From Roseomonas sp. KE0001 (GTDB lineage: Bacteria > Pseudomonadota > Alphaproteobacteria > Acetobacterales > Acetobacteraceae), in contig NZ_RCVQ01000004.1 of assembly GCF_016107285.1 (NCBI RefSeq), positions 1 through 64,000 of the forward strand: DNA of 64,000 nucleotides. The letters run 5' to 3'. The notes under the pieces were generated by a model. The model worked only from the letters and a program-made list of their open reading frames with translations, did no database searches and had not been told where the DNA came from. Shown here piece by piece: positions 24,569 to 33,654 of this stretch (positions are counted from its first letter, which is position 1; each line of letters opens with the position of its first letter). Both the position numbers and the translations under genes were made by a program.

Positions 24569-24696
24569 GGGGTTTCCTCTGTCGTGCCAGCCTGAGCGCC
24601 CAGCAATAGGCAGCGGCCCGCGAGCCGGCAAGGGGAAGCTGCCGTCCGGGTGGCGCCGCCGGGCTTCCGCCCGCCGGCCGCGCTCCTGAACCCCGC

Positions 24697-26856
24697 TCAG
24701 GCCCAGACCCCGTCCCCCGCCGCGGCGCGGCCCTCCAGAGCGCCGGCCGTCAGGAAATGCTGCAGCGGGTTGATGCCGGCCGCCGCGACGTCCGGATTCG
24801 CCGCCAGGTAGCCGCGCGTGTCGAAGAGGGCGGACGGGTCGCGCCCCTCGCGCCAGCCGAACTGGATGTAGTGCGCCAGCGGCTCGATGCCGGCGGCGGC
24901 GACATCGGCGTAGCGCGCCAGATAGCCCGCCGTGTCGAACCAGCCATCCGGGTCGCGGCCCTCGTGCCAGCCATGGGCCGCGTAATGCGCCCCCGGATCG
25001 GCCCCGGCGCGCCCGACATCCGGATTGGCCAGCAGGTAGTACTCGGCATCGAAGCCGTCCCGCACCGCGGCGCCGATGGCCGGCGTGGCGGCGCGGCCCT
25101 CGGCCTGGCCATGCGCCAGCCAGTGCGCCAGCGGGTCGATGCCGGCGGCGGCGACATCGGCGTTGCGGGCGAGGTAGGTGCCGGTGTCGAAGTCCGCCCG
25201 CGCGTCCAGCCCGGCCTGCCAGCCGAGCGCGCGCCAGTGCGCCAGCGGGTCGCCGACGCCGGGATGGGCGGAGAGATAGGCGGCGGTGCTGAAGTCGGCG
25301 GAGGGGTCGCGCCCCTCCTGCCAGCCATGCGTGGCGTAGTGCGAGGCGGCGCCGATGCCGGCCCGGTAGACATCGGCGTAGTGGCGGGCATACCAGACCG
25401 GGTCCAGCAGCGCGTCGCCGTCGAGGCGGATGCTGCCGTCGGTGAAGCGGAGTTCCTCCAGCGCCCGGGCGGTGTCGGTCTCCACCGTGCCGCGCCGGCC
25501 GCCCGAGACCGCGCTGATCGCCACCGTCCAGCCGCCCGGAATGGCCGAGACGGCCGCCTCGCGCGCCCTGCCGGGCAGGAAGGCGGCATCGAAGACGCCG
25601 ATGTCGAAGCCGGCGCCGCCATCCAGCAGATCGTTCCCGGCGCCGCCCTCGAGGATGTCGTCGCCCGCCTCCCCGAACAGCCTGTCGGCGCCGGCGAGGC
25701 CGAGCAGATGGTCGTCGCCGGCGCCGCCGCGCAGGGTATTGGCGGCCTGGTTGCCGGAGATCCGGTCGTTGCCGGCGCCGCCGATGGCGTTCTCGATCAG
25801 CGAGCGCGTGTCGCCCTCGTGCAGCAGCGCGTTGTAGACCGTGCCGCTGGCGCGGATGCCGTGCTCCTGGTCGAGCCAGGCCCGCTGCGCCTCGGAGGTG
25901 ATGGAGGCGCCGCCCGGGGCGAGGTCCACCACCACGCCGCCGGCATAGCCGGAGAGATCGTAGGTGTCGTTGCCGCCGCCGTCCCAGACGGTCATGAAGA
26001 CGCGATTCGCCCCCGGCCGGCCCTGCGCCGCGTCGTCGATCGACATCTCGCCGGTCGCGGGGTTCCAGCTGTAGCGCGTGTCGCCGTCCCGCAGGCCGTA
26101 ATCGGCGCCGTAGAGCGTCTGCAGCGCGGCGATGTCGAGCATCATGTAGGTCTGCGGCAGGTCCCACGGCCCGGCGGTGAGCTGGCCGAGCGCGCCGCCG
26201 GAATGGCTGCGGTAGCTCATCACCGTGAATTCGCTGTTGTCCCAGGCGGTCTCCATCGCCTGTCCGGTGATGCCGGTGGCCTCGTGCGGATGCTTGAGGC
26301 CGAGCGCGTGGCCCAGCTCGTGCAGCAGGGATTCGTAGGCGTAATCGCCGAGCGCCGGATGGCGGTAGTCGTAGCGGTCGCCGAACCAGACATCCCCCGC
26401 CTTGTCGCTGCTGCCCGGGGAATAGGCCCAGGCGGTGGGGGGCTGCGAGGACTGGGCGAAGCGGATCTCGGCCTGGCTGGCGGCCGCCTCGCTGACCTGC
26501 AGCAGGGTGAAGCCGGTGACCGGGAAGGCGTGCAGCAGCGCGGTCTCGCCCGAGGCGGTGCCGACCAGCGCGGCGCGCGCCACGGCCTGCTGCGCCGAGG
26601 AGACCGGCAGGAAGCCGGTGAGCGCCTCGCTGGAGCCGCCGCCATAGGCACCGGCGGATTGCGGGAATCCGAAGCGCACCGGGCCGCCCCAGGCGGGGCC
26701 GGAGATCAGGGCATCCACCGCCGCGTTGCCGGAGGCGGTGGCCATCCGCACCGGGGCCTCCTGGGCCTCCCGCGTACCGGCGAGGGCCGTGGTGGCGGTG
26801 TCGCCCGCCGGCGGGGCGGCAAGGCAGGCCAGGAGGCTGCCGCATTTCTCACACAT
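24697..26856 (-). CDS. serralysin-like M10 metalloprotease with RTX and six NPDV-type repeats
   Basis: This 719-residue protein has no Sec signal. It starts MCEKCGSLLACLAAPP, a Cys-rich opening. The zinc site is HELGHALGLKHPH (His179, Glu180, His183, His189) with a Met-turn FTVMSYRS. RTX nonapeptides (GGAGDDHLLG, GEAGDDILEGGAGND) span about 357-415 and predict calcium binding and type I secretion. The last 215 residues hold six copies of the YLAxNPDVAAAG...PLxHY...EGRDP repeat also seen in the protein at 15539. The ATG at 26856 is 141 bases from the riboswitch on the other strand. No T1SS genes are adjacent. Confidence 0.87.
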   Translation of the reverse strand: MCEKCGSLLACLAAPPAGDTATTALAGTREAQEAPVRMATASGNAAVDALISGPAWGGPVRFGFPQSAGAYGGGSSEALTGFLPVSSAQQAVARAALVGTASGETALLHAFPVTGFTLLQVSEAAASQAEIRFAQSSQPPTAWAYSPGSSDKAGDVWFGDRYDYRHPALGDYAYESLLHELGHALGLKHPHEATGITGQAMETAWDNSEFTVMSYRSHSGGALGQLTAGPWDLPQTYMMLDIAALQTLYGADYGLRDGDTRYSWNPATGEMSIDDAAQGRPGANRVFMTVWDGGGNDTYDLSGYAGGVVVDLAPGGASITSEAQRAWLDQEHGIRASGTVYNALLHEGDTRSLIENAIGGAGNDRISGNQAANTLRGGAGDDHLLGLAGADRLFGEAGDDILEGGAGNDLLDGGAGFDIGVFDAAFLPGRAREAAVSAIPGGWTVAISAVSGGRRGTVETDTARALEELRFTDGSIRLDGDALLDPVWYARHYADVYRAGIGAASHYATHGWQEGRDPSADFSTAAYLSAHPGVGDPLAHWRALGWQAGLDARADFDTGTYLARNADVAAAGIDPLAHWLAHGQAEGRAATPAIGAAVRDGFDAEYYLLANPDVGRAGADPGAHYAAHGWHEGRDPDGWFDTAGYLARYADVAAAGIEPLAHYIQFGWREGRDPSALFDTRGYLAANPDVAAAGINPLQHFLTAGALEGRAAAGDGVWA

Positions 26857-26999
26857 GGACCGCCGTCACTCCTGGCAGAATCTTACATTACGGGCGCGAA
26901 GCTAGGGCCGGGCACGCTCCGGTTGCAAGCTGGGCCGCGGCATGGGCGCTCCGCGGCGGCGGCCGGGCTTTTGTCTTGCCAGCCCGGCGGCCTTCCATT

Positions 27000-27192
27000 A
27001 CCGGTGCCGCGTCGGTGTCCGAGAGGACCTAACAGGGAACCCGCCATGGCCGCGCGCCATGAAACGGGACTGCCCCCGCAACTGTAGGCGGTGAGCCGGA
27101 TCCCGGCAGGCCACTGGGACGCGTCCGAAGGGAGGCCGCCCGGGAAGGCGGGATCGGGCATTGACCCGCCAGTCAGGAGACCTGCCGGCACG
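27000..27192 (+). ncRNA. cobalamin (B12) riboswitch
   Basis: The conserved blocks occur in order: GGTGCC near 27003, AACAGGGAA near 27030, a GGGACTGCCCCCGCAACTGTA core near 27065-27087, GCCACTGG near 27110, GGGAAGGC near 27142, and AGTCAGGAGACCTGCCGGC at the 3' end. This is the adenosylcobalamin-type aptamer. It lies about 150 bases before the binding-protein gene at 27346 and should repress the transport operon when cobalamin is plentiful. The segment from 27193 to 27345 holds the expression platform; I could not identify a clear terminator in it. Confidence 0.95.
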
Positions 27193-27345
27193 TGTGACCA
27201 CCAGCCGGGCGGGGTTGTCCGGGCAGGGATGCCGATGAACGTGCTGCAACGCGACCTCCAGCGCGGCCCGCGCCCGCGTGCCGCCTCTCCGGGATGCCCC
27301 GCCTGGCCCTGCGCTTCGGCGCCATCCTGACCGGAGATCTGAGTC

Positions 27346-28383
27346 ATGAGGTTTGCGTCCCTCCAGGCCGTGGCGGCGGGCCTCGGCCTGCACCTGCTGC
27401 TGCCCCTCGCCCCCGCTCTCGCCCAGCCGGCCACGCCGCAGGCCACCGCCTATCCGCTGACGGTGGAGAATTGCGGCGAGCGGCTGACCTTCGCCGGCCC
27501 GCCGGACCGCGCCGTCACCATCGGGCAGTCCGCCACCGAGATCCTCTACGCGCTGGGCGTGGGCGAGCGCATGGCCGGCACCGCGCTCTGGTTCAACAAC
27601 GTGCTGCCCGAGTTCAGCGCGCAGAACGACAAGGTGCCGCGCCTCGACAACAACGCGCCGAGCTTCGAATCGGTGATCGCCAAGCGGCCCGGCCTGGTGG
27701 CGACGCAGTTCGAGTGGATGATCGGGCCGCAGGGCGTGGTCGGCACCCGGCCGCAGTTCCACGAGCTCGGCATCCCGACCTACATCATGCCCGCCGATTG
27801 CGAGGGCAAGAACAACCTGGTCGGCGCCGACGGCACCCGCACCGCCGCCTTCTCGACCGAGAGTCTCTACAAGGGCATCGGCCAGCTCGCCGCGATCTTC
27901 GACCGGCAGGCCAGGGGCGCAGCGCTCGTCGCCGATCTTCGCGCGCGCGAGGCGCGGGCGGTGGAGCAGGCGAAGGGGCTCGGGCTGAAGGACGCATCGG
28001 CCGCCTTCTGGTTCTCCAGCGCCGATCTCGACCTCGACCCCTACATGGCCGGGCAGAAGGGCATCCCCGGCTACATGATGCGCACCCTCGGCCTGCGGAA
28101 CGTGGTGCAGTCGGACGAGGAGTGGCCGACGGTCGGCTGGGAGACCATCGCGCGGGCCAATCCCTCGGTGCTGGTCATCGCCCGCATGGACCGGCGCCGC
28201 TTCCCGGCTGATGACTACGAGAAGAAGCTGGAGTTCCTCCGCAGCGATCCGGTGACGAGCCAGATGGAGGCGGTGCGGCGCGGCCGCATCGTCATCCTCG
28301 ACGCGCATGCCATGCAGGCCACCATCCGGCTGATCGGCGGGCTGGAGACGCTGACCGAGGCGATGGCGAAGCTGGAGAAGTGA
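27346..28383 (+). CDS. btuF: cobalamin-type ABC transporter substrate-binding protein
   Basis: This 345-residue periplasmic protein has a Sec signal (MRFASLQAVAAGLGLHLLLPLAPALA). A helical-backbone binding protein of the BtuF/FhuD group follows: RAVTIGQSATEILYALGVGERMAGT, RPGLVATQFEW, and a long C-terminal helix. The symbol rests on the upstream B12 riboswitch, since this fold also carries haem and siderophores. It is the first gene of a four-gene operon in which every junction overlaps. Its stop overlaps the next start in a GTGA at 28380. Confidence 0.85.
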   Translation: MRFASLQAVAAGLGLHLLLPLAPALAQPATPQATAYPLTVENCGERLTFAGPPDRAVTIGQSATEILYALGVGERMAGTALWFNNVLPEFSAQNDKVPRLDNNAPSFESVIAKRPGLVATQFEWMIGPQGVVGTRPQFHELGIPTYIMPADCEGKNNLVGADGTRTAAFSTESLYKGIGQLAAIFDRQARGAALVADLRAREARAVEQAKGLGLKDASAAFWFSSADLDLDPYMAGQKGIPGYMMRTLGLRNVVQSDEEWPTVGWETIARANPSVLVIARMDRRRFPADDYEKKLEFLRSDPVTSQMEAVRRGRIVILDAHAMQATIRLIGGLETLTEAMAKLEK

Positions 28384-29444
28384 GCTTCGTGGCGGCGCCG
28401 CCCGCGCTGTGGCCGCGGCTCGGCCGGGCCGCGCTGGTCAGCTTCGGCATCGCGCTGGTGCTGGCGCTGGCGCTGCTCGCCGGCATCTGCATCGGCGAGA
28501 CGGCGATCCCGCCCGCGACGGTGCTGAGGACGCTGGCCAACAAGCTGTTCGGCGCCGCCTACGAGATCGACCGGATCGACCAGGGCATCGTCTGGAACTA
28601 CCGGCTGACGCGCGCCATCCTCGCCGCCTGCTGCGGCGCCGGCCTCGCCGTCTCGGGCGTGGTGCTGCAGGCGCTGCTGCGCAACGCCCTGGCCGATCCC
28701 TACCTGCTCGGCATCTCCGCCGGCGCCTCGACCGGCGCGGTGCTGGTGACGGTGGTGGGCATCGGCGCCGGCGCGGTCTCGCTCTCGGCCGGGGCGCTGG
28801 CCGGGGCGCTCACCGCCTTCCTGCTGGTGGCGGTGCTGGCGCGGGCGGCCGGCGGCGGGGCGGGGCCGCGCGGCGCCGGGCAGATCGTGCTGGCCGGCAT
28901 CGCAGGCTCGCAGCTGTTCAACGCGCTGACCGCCTTCCTGATCACCCGCTCGGCCAGCGCCGAGCAGGCGCGGGGCATCATGTTCTGGCTGCTCGGCAAT
29001 CTCAGCGGCGTGCGCTGGGACGACACGGCGCGCGCCGTGCCGGTGGCGCTGGCCGTGACGCTGGTCTGCCTCTGGCACGCCCGCGCGCTCGATGCCTTCA
29101 CCTTCGGCGCCGATTCCGCCGCCAGCCTCGGCGTGCCGGTACGGCGCGTGCAGGCCACGCTGATCCTCTGCGCCGCCACGGCCACCGCCGTGATGGTGAG
29201 CATCGTCGGCGCCATCGGCTTCGTCGGCCTGGTGATCCCGCATGCGGCGCGCTTCCTGGTGGGCGTGCGGCACGGGCGGCTGCTGCCGGCGGCGGCGCTC
29301 ATCGGCGCGGTCTTCCTGATCGCCGCCGACGTGCTCTCGCGCACCCTGGTGCCGGGGCAGGTGCTGCCGATCGGCGTCATCACCGCCCTCGTCGGCGCGC
29401 CGGTCTTCGCGCTGATCCTGATCCGCGCGAGGGCCGCCCGATGA
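28380..29444 (+). CDS. btuC: FecCD-family ABC permease (BtuC type)
   Basis: This 354-residue inner-membrane permease has about ten hydrophobic segments. Family signatures are RLTRAILAACCGAGLAVSGVVLQALLRNALADPYLLGISAGAS and, near the end, VGAIGFVGLVIPHAARFLVGVRHGR, the coupling region for the ATPase. The GTG at 28380 overlaps the preceding stop and matches the family N terminus. It moves cobalamin (inferred from the riboswitch) into the cytosol as a dimer. Confidence 0.88.
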   Translation: MSFVAAPPALWPRLGRAALVSFGIALVLALALLAGICIGETAIPPATVLRTLANKLFGAAYEIDRIDQGIVWNYRLTRAILAACCGAGLAVSGVVLQALLRNALADPYLLGISAGASTGAVLVTVVGIGAGAVSLSAGALAGALTAFLLVAVLARAAGGGAGPRGAGQIVLAGIAGSQLFNALTAFLITRSASAEQARGIMFWLLGNLSGVRWDDTARAVPVALAVTLVCLWHARALDAFTFGADSAASLGVPVRRVQATLILCAATATAVMVSIVGAIGFVGLVIPHAARFLVGVRHGRLLPAAALIGAVFLIAADVLSRTLVPGQVLPIGVITALVGAPVFALILIRARAAR

Positions 29445-30232
29445 GCGCGCCCGTCCTGGAGGCGGAGGACCTCGCCTGGGCCCCGCGCGGCGGCGAGATC
29501 CTGCGCGGCGTCAGTCTCGCCGTGCGCGCCGGCGAGACGCTCGGGCTGATCGGCCCGAACGGCTCGGGCAAGTCGACGCTGATGCGGCTGCTGGCCGGGG
29601 TGCTGGCGCCCTCGCGCGGGGTGGTGCGGCTCGGCGGCGAGCGGCTGGCGCGGCTCGGCCGGCGGGCCGTGGCGCAGCAGCTGGCCTTCGTCGAGCAGCA
29701 GGCCGAGACGGCCGAGCGCATCACGGTGCGCGACGCGGTCGAACTCGGCCGCACGCCCTTCCTTTCGCTGACGCGGCCCTGGTCTGCGGCGGACGATGCC
29801 ATCGTCGACGGCGCGCTGGCGGCGGTGGAGATGGAGGGCTTCGCGGCGCGCGACTGGGCGACGCTTTCGGGCGGCGAGCGGCAGCGCGTGCACATCGCCC
29901 GCGCGCTGGCCCAGCAGCCGCGCATCCTGTTGCTGGACGAGCCGACCAACCATCTCGACATCCACCACCAGCTGGCGATCCTCGGCCTGGTCGCCGCGCT
30001 GCCGGTGACGACGGTGATCGCGCTGCACGACCTCAACCAGGCGATGGGCTGCGACCGCGTCGGCGTGCTGCAGGCCGGGCGGCTGGTGGCGCTCGGCACG
30101 CCCGCCGAGGTGCTGGCGCCCGCGCTGCTGCGCGCGGTCTTCGGCGTCGCCGTCACCACCCTGACCGACCCCGAGGATGGCGGCCGCATCCTCCGCTTCC
30201 GCGACATCAGCCGAAGGATACCCCCTGCATGA
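29441..30232 (+). CDS. btuD: ABC transporter ATPase (BtuD/FecE type)
   Basis: This 263-residue ATPase shows Walker A GPNGSGKST, the signature LSGGERQRVHIARAL, Walker B ILLLDEPTNHLD and the switch His in IALHDLNQA. The length and HDL..A motif fit the FecCD-type importers. Its ATG at 29441 overlaps the permease stop (ATGA). It powers the transporter formed with the two preceding products. Confidence 0.9.
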   Translation: MSAPVLEAEDLAWAPRGGEILRGVSLAVRAGETLGLIGPNGSGKSTLMRLLAGVLAPSRGVVRLGGERLARLGRRAVAQQLAFVEQQAETAERITVRDAVELGRTPFLSLTRPWSAADDAIVDGALAAVEMEGFAARDWATLSGGERQRVHIARALAQQPRILLLDEPTNHLDIHHQLAILGLVAALPVTTVIALHDLNQAMGCDRVGVLQAGRLVALGTPAEVLAPALLRAVFGVAVTTLTDPEDGGRILRFRDISRRIPPA

Positions 30233-30684
30233 AACCGCTTCCGGGACGGCGGGCGCTCGTGGCGCTGCCCCTTCTCGTCCTGTCGGGTGGCCTCGCCCCT
30301 CCGGCCCGCGCCGGAGCACCGCGCGAGGTGAAAATGCTGAACCGCAACGCCACCGGCGGCATGGTCTACGAGCCGGACTTCCTGCGCCTCGCGCCCGGGG
30401 AGCGGGTGAAGTTCCTGGCCACCCATGTGACGCACAACGCCGCGACCATCCCCGCCATGCTTCCAGAGGGCGCCACGCCCTTCAAGGGTCGCATCAACGA
30501 GGAGATCGAGGTCCGGTTCGACGTGCCGGGGCTCTACGGCATCCAGTGCATCCCGCACTACGCCATGGGGATGGTGATGCTGATCCAGGTGGGGGAGGGG
30601 GAGGTGACGCCGGCGCGGATCCCGGACGGCCTGCCGCCGCGCGTGCGCGAGCGGTTCCGGGAGATCCTGGCCCGGCTGGGTTGA
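30229..30684 (+). CDS. pseudoazurin-type blue copper protein
   Basis: This 151-residue periplasmic cupredoxin has a signal peptide (ALVALPLLVLSGGLAPPARA). The copper ligands are His69 (THNA), then Cys107, His110 and Met115 in QCIPHYAMGM, the exact pseudoazurin spacing. Pseudoazurins pass electrons to nitrite or N2O reductase or similar periplasmic enzymes. Its ATG at 30229 overlaps the ATPase stop (ATGA), so it is translationally coupled to a B12-riboswitch operon. That pairing is unusual; see findings. Confidence 0.9.
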   Translation: MKPLPGRRALVALPLLVLSGGLAPPARAGAPREVKMLNRNATGGMVYEPDFLRLAPGERVKFLATHVTHNAATIPAMLPEGATPFKGRINEEIEVRFDVPGLYGIQCIPHYAMGMVMLIQVGEGEVTPARIPDGLPPRVRERFREILARLG

Positions 30685-30763
30685 GGCCGCGCCACCGGCG
30701 GCGCCCCTTTCCGGCACCTCGATTCGGCGCGAGAAGAGCTGTCGGAACAGGGGAGCGGGCGCG

Positions 30764-31903
30764 ATGCCAGAGGCGGGGATGGAACTGCGGTGCGTCGACT
30801 GCGGGCGGGCGCATCCGCCGGCGCTGCTCTACGATTGCCCGGCCTGCGGCGGCATCCTGGAACTGCGGGGCGATGACGGGCTGCCGCCGGTCGATCTCGG
30901 CCAGGGCGAGACGCCGCTGCTGCGCGCGCCGCGGCTGGAGGCGTCGCTGCCGGGCTTCGCCGGACAGATCTGGCTGAAGGACGAGACGCGCAACCCGAGC
31001 GGCTCCTTCAAGGACCGGCTGGTCGGCGCCGCCCTGGCGCGGGCCGTGGCGCTCGGCGCGCGCGGCGTGGTCTGCGCCTCCTCGGGCAATGCCGGCGCGG
31101 CGACCGCGGCCTATGCGGCGCGGGCCGGGGTGCCGGCGGTGATCGTCGTGCCGGCGCACACGCCGCCGGGCAAGGTGACGCAGATCGCGGCGCATGGCGC
31201 GCTGCTGCTGCTGGTCGAGGGGCACTACTCGCGCGCCTACGATCTGGCGCGCGGGCTGGAGCGGCACGGCTTCGCCAATCTGACCACCACCTTCCTCAAT
31301 CCCTGGGGCGTGGCGGCGCTCGATGCGGTGGGCCATGAGATCGGCGCCCGGATCGGCGTGCCCGACCTCGTGCTGATCCCGACCGGCAGCGGGCCGCTGG
31401 TGCAGGGCGTGGCGCGCGGCCTGCCCGGCGCGCGGCTGGTCGCGGTGCAGGCCGAGGGCTGCGCCCCGATCGTTCGCGCCTTCGAGGCGGGGGCGGAGGC
31501 GGTCTCGGCCTGGGGGGAACCCCGCACCATCGCCTCCGGCATCAGCGATCCGCTGATCGGCTATGAGCGCGACGGTACCCACACGCTGCGGCTGGTGCGG
31601 GCCAGCGGCGGCCTCGCCGTCGCGGTGAGCGACGCGGCGCTGCGCCGGGCGATGCAGGACCTGGCGCGGCTGGAGGGCGTCTATGCCGAGCCGACCGGGG
31701 CCAGCCCGCTGGCCGCCCTGGCCCGGCTGCATGGCGAGGGGCGCCTGCCGGCGGCGGCACGCTGCGTGCTGCTGGTCACCGGCCACGGCTTCAAGGACGG
31801 CAAGGCCTATGAGGAGATGCCGGCGCGCACCCACCGCGTGGCCGATCCGGGGGATCTGCCGGCGGTGGCGCGGCTCTGCGAGGCGGCGCTGGCCGAGGCC
31901 TGA
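30764..31903 (+). CDS. threonine synthase-like PLP enzyme with zinc ribbon
   Basis: This 379-residue fold-type II PLP enzyme starts with a zinc ribbon (Cys10, Cys13, Cys25, Cys28), then the Schiff-base Lys83 in NPSGSFKDR, the phosphate/substrate loop SSGNAGAATAAYAARAG, and PTGSGPLVQG. Threonine synthase of this type converts phosphohomoserine to threonine. The short length and the position beside an amino-acid transporter and RidA suggest a diaminopropionate or other beta-eliminating enzyme is also possible. The start at 30764 follows a GGGAGCG stretch. It is probably separate from the pseudoazurin operon. Confidence 0.8.
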   Translation: MPEAGMELRCVDCGRAHPPALLYDCPACGGILELRGDDGLPPVDLGQGETPLLRAPRLEASLPGFAGQIWLKDETRNPSGSFKDRLVGAALARAVALGARGVVCASSGNAGAATAAYAARAGVPAVIVVPAHTPPGKVTQIAAHGALLLLVEGHYSRAYDLARGLERHGFANLTTTFLNPWGVAALDAVGHEIGARIGVPDLVLIPTGSGPLVQGVARGLPGARLVAVQAEGCAPIVRAFEAGAEAVSAWGEPRTIASGISDPLIGYERDGTHTLRLVRASGGLAVAVSDAALRRAMQDLARLEGVYAEPTGASPLAALARLHGEGRLPAAARCVLLVTGHGFKDGKAYEEMPARTHRVADPGDLPAVARLCEAALAEA

Positions 31904-32004
31904 CGATCCTTGCGGCACCGCAAGGTGACGGCTGGCCGGAATCTTGCTCTCCTGTCTTCCGGCGGCGGCCGTCCGGGCCGCCGGGGGATTCGGGGATTTC
32001 CGTC

Positions 32005-32904
32005 ATGGACAGCAAGGACGACAAGGCCATGAGCATGGAACGGCGCGGCCTCTTCGGCATCGGCGCGGCGGGGGCGGCGCTGGGCGGCGCGGCCGGTCTG
32101 CTCGCGCCGCGGGCAGCCCAGGCCCAGACCGTGGCCAGGAGCAAGCTCCACACCGTCAAGGAGCGGGGCAAGCTGATCGTCGGTACCGGCTCGACCAACC
32201 CGCCCTGGCACTTCAACGATGCCTCCGGCCAGCTCGTCGGCATGGACATCGACCTGGCCCGCCTCCTGGCCAAGAGCCTGTTCGACGACCCCACCAAGGT
32301 CGAGTTCGTGCTGCAGGGCTCGGATGCCCGCATCCCCAGCCTGGTGACCGACAAGGTCGACATCGTCGTGCAATGGATGACCATCACGCCGGGCCGCGCG
32401 CAGCAGGTGGAGTTCACCATCCCCTACTACCGCGAAGGCGTCGGGCTGCTGATGCTGGCGCGCGGCGGCAAGTACAAGAATTTCGAGGAGCTGAAGGCGG
32501 CCGGCGCCGCCGTCACCATCGGCGGCATGCAGAACGTCTTTTTGGAGGAGTGGATCCACAAGGCGCTGCCGCAGGCCAAGGTCGACGCCTTCGAGAGCCC
32601 GGACGCGGCGATGCAGGCGCTGAACGCGCGGCGCATCGATGCCTCGATGCAGGACCAGTCGGCCATGCGCTGGCTGATGCAGCAGGCGCCGGGCCGCTTC
32701 GTCGACGCCGGCTATGGCTGGATGCCGAATTCCTACGCCTCCGCCGTGAAGCCGGGCGACCCGATCTGGTTGAACTGGATCAACACCGTCTATCGCGAGG
32801 CGATGACGGGCGTCGACTTCGACTATTTCGCCGCCAGCTACAAGAAGTGGTTCGGCATCGACCTCGCGGTGCCCAAGGTGGGCTTCCCGAACGAGTTCGC
32901 CTGA
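32005..32904 (+). CDS. polar amino-acid ABC transporter substrate-binding protein, Tat-type leader
   Basis: This 299-residue periplasmic protein has a twin-Arg leader (MERRGLFGIGAAGAALGGAAG, cut near AQAQ), then the family III binding lobes: KERGKLIVGTGSTNPPWHF, GMDIDLARLLAKSLF, ARIPSLVTDKVDIVV. The Asn-Pro-Pro-Trp entry and the DID motif fit amino-acid receptors. The ligand is not readable. An ATG at 32029 is an alternative start. The two permeases and the ATPase follow in order. Confidence 0.88.
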   Translation: MDSKDDKAMSMERRGLFGIGAAGAALGGAAGLLAPRAAQAQTVARSKLHTVKERGKLIVGTGSTNPPWHFNDASGQLVGMDIDLARLLAKSLFDDPTKVEFVLQGSDARIPSLVTDKVDIVVQWMTITPGRAQQVEFTIPYYREGVGLLMLARGGKYKNFEELKAAGAAVTIGGMQNVFLEEWIHKALPQAKVDAFESPDAAMQALNARRIDASMQDQSAMRWLMQQAPGRFVDAGYGWMPNSYASAVKPGDPIWLNWINTVYREAMTGVDFDYFAASYKKWFGIDLAVPKVGFPNEFA

Positions 32905-32974
32905 TGCCGGGGCGGCCGGGCCAGCCTGGTCCGGCCGCGCGGCGACGCCCCGCCGGCCGTTTCTCCGAGGACCC

Positions 32975-33643
32975 ATGATCGACTATCATTTCGACTGGTC
33001 CGTCATCGCGCGGAACTGGGATTCACTGCTCGGCGCGCTGCTGCTCGGGCTGGAGCTGGCGGTGATCTCGCTGGCCATCGGCTGCGTCATCGGCCTGGCC
33101 GCCGCCTATGCGCGGCTCTCCGGGCGGCGCTGGCTGGCCGCGCCGGTCTGGGCCTATGTCGAGTTCATCCGCTGCACGCCGCTGCTGCTGCTGATCTTCT
33201 TCATCTACTTCGGCCTGCCCGAGTTCGACATCACCTTCCTCGACAAGACGCAGAGCTTCGTGCTGACGCTCTCGCTCTATGCCGGCGCCTACATGTCCGA
33301 GGTGTTCCGCGCCGGACTGGCCTCGATCCCGAAGCAGTATGTCGAGGCGGCCAAGGCGATCGGCATGCGGCCGTGGCAGCGGCAGCGCTATGTCGTGCTG
33401 CCGGTGATGTTCCGCATCACCCTGCCCTCCATCAGCAACAACCTGATCTCGCTGTTCAAGGACACCTCGCTCGCCGCCGCCATCGCGGTGCCGGAGCTGA
33501 CCTTCGTCGCCCGCCGCATCAATGCCGATACGTTCCGGGTCATGGAGGTCTGGCTGACGGTGAGCGCCATGTACCTCGTCGCGACCTATCTCATCGCCAC
33601 CCTGCTGCGGCTGCTCGAGCGCCGCTACGCTACGATCCGCTGA
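32975..33643 (+). CDS. amino-acid ABC transporter permease 1
   Basis: This 222-residue HisM/GlnP-type permease has five or so hydrophobic segments, the YVEFIRCTPLLLLIFFIYFGLP start of the family core, and the EAA loop YVEAAKAIGMRPWQRQRYVVLP that docks the ATPase. It forms the channel with the permease at 33655. Confidence 0.92.
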   Translation: MIDYHFDWSVIARNWDSLLGALLLGLELAVISLAIGCVIGLAAAYARLSGRRWLAAPVWAYVEFIRCTPLLLLIFFIYFGLPEFDITFLDKTQSFVLTLSLYAGAYMSEVFRAGLASIPKQYVEAAKAIGMRPWQRQRYVVLPVMFRITLPSISNNLISLFKDTSLAAAIAVPELTFVARRINADTFRVMEVWLTVSAMYLVATYLIATLLRLLERRYATIR

Positions 33644-33654
33644 GGGAGGGGGAC

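Noticed and set aside
27091-27330. 79-residue leader ORF over the riboswitch
   Set aside because: It is read through the aptamer core, whose sequence is fixed by RNA structure. There is no evidence for translation.
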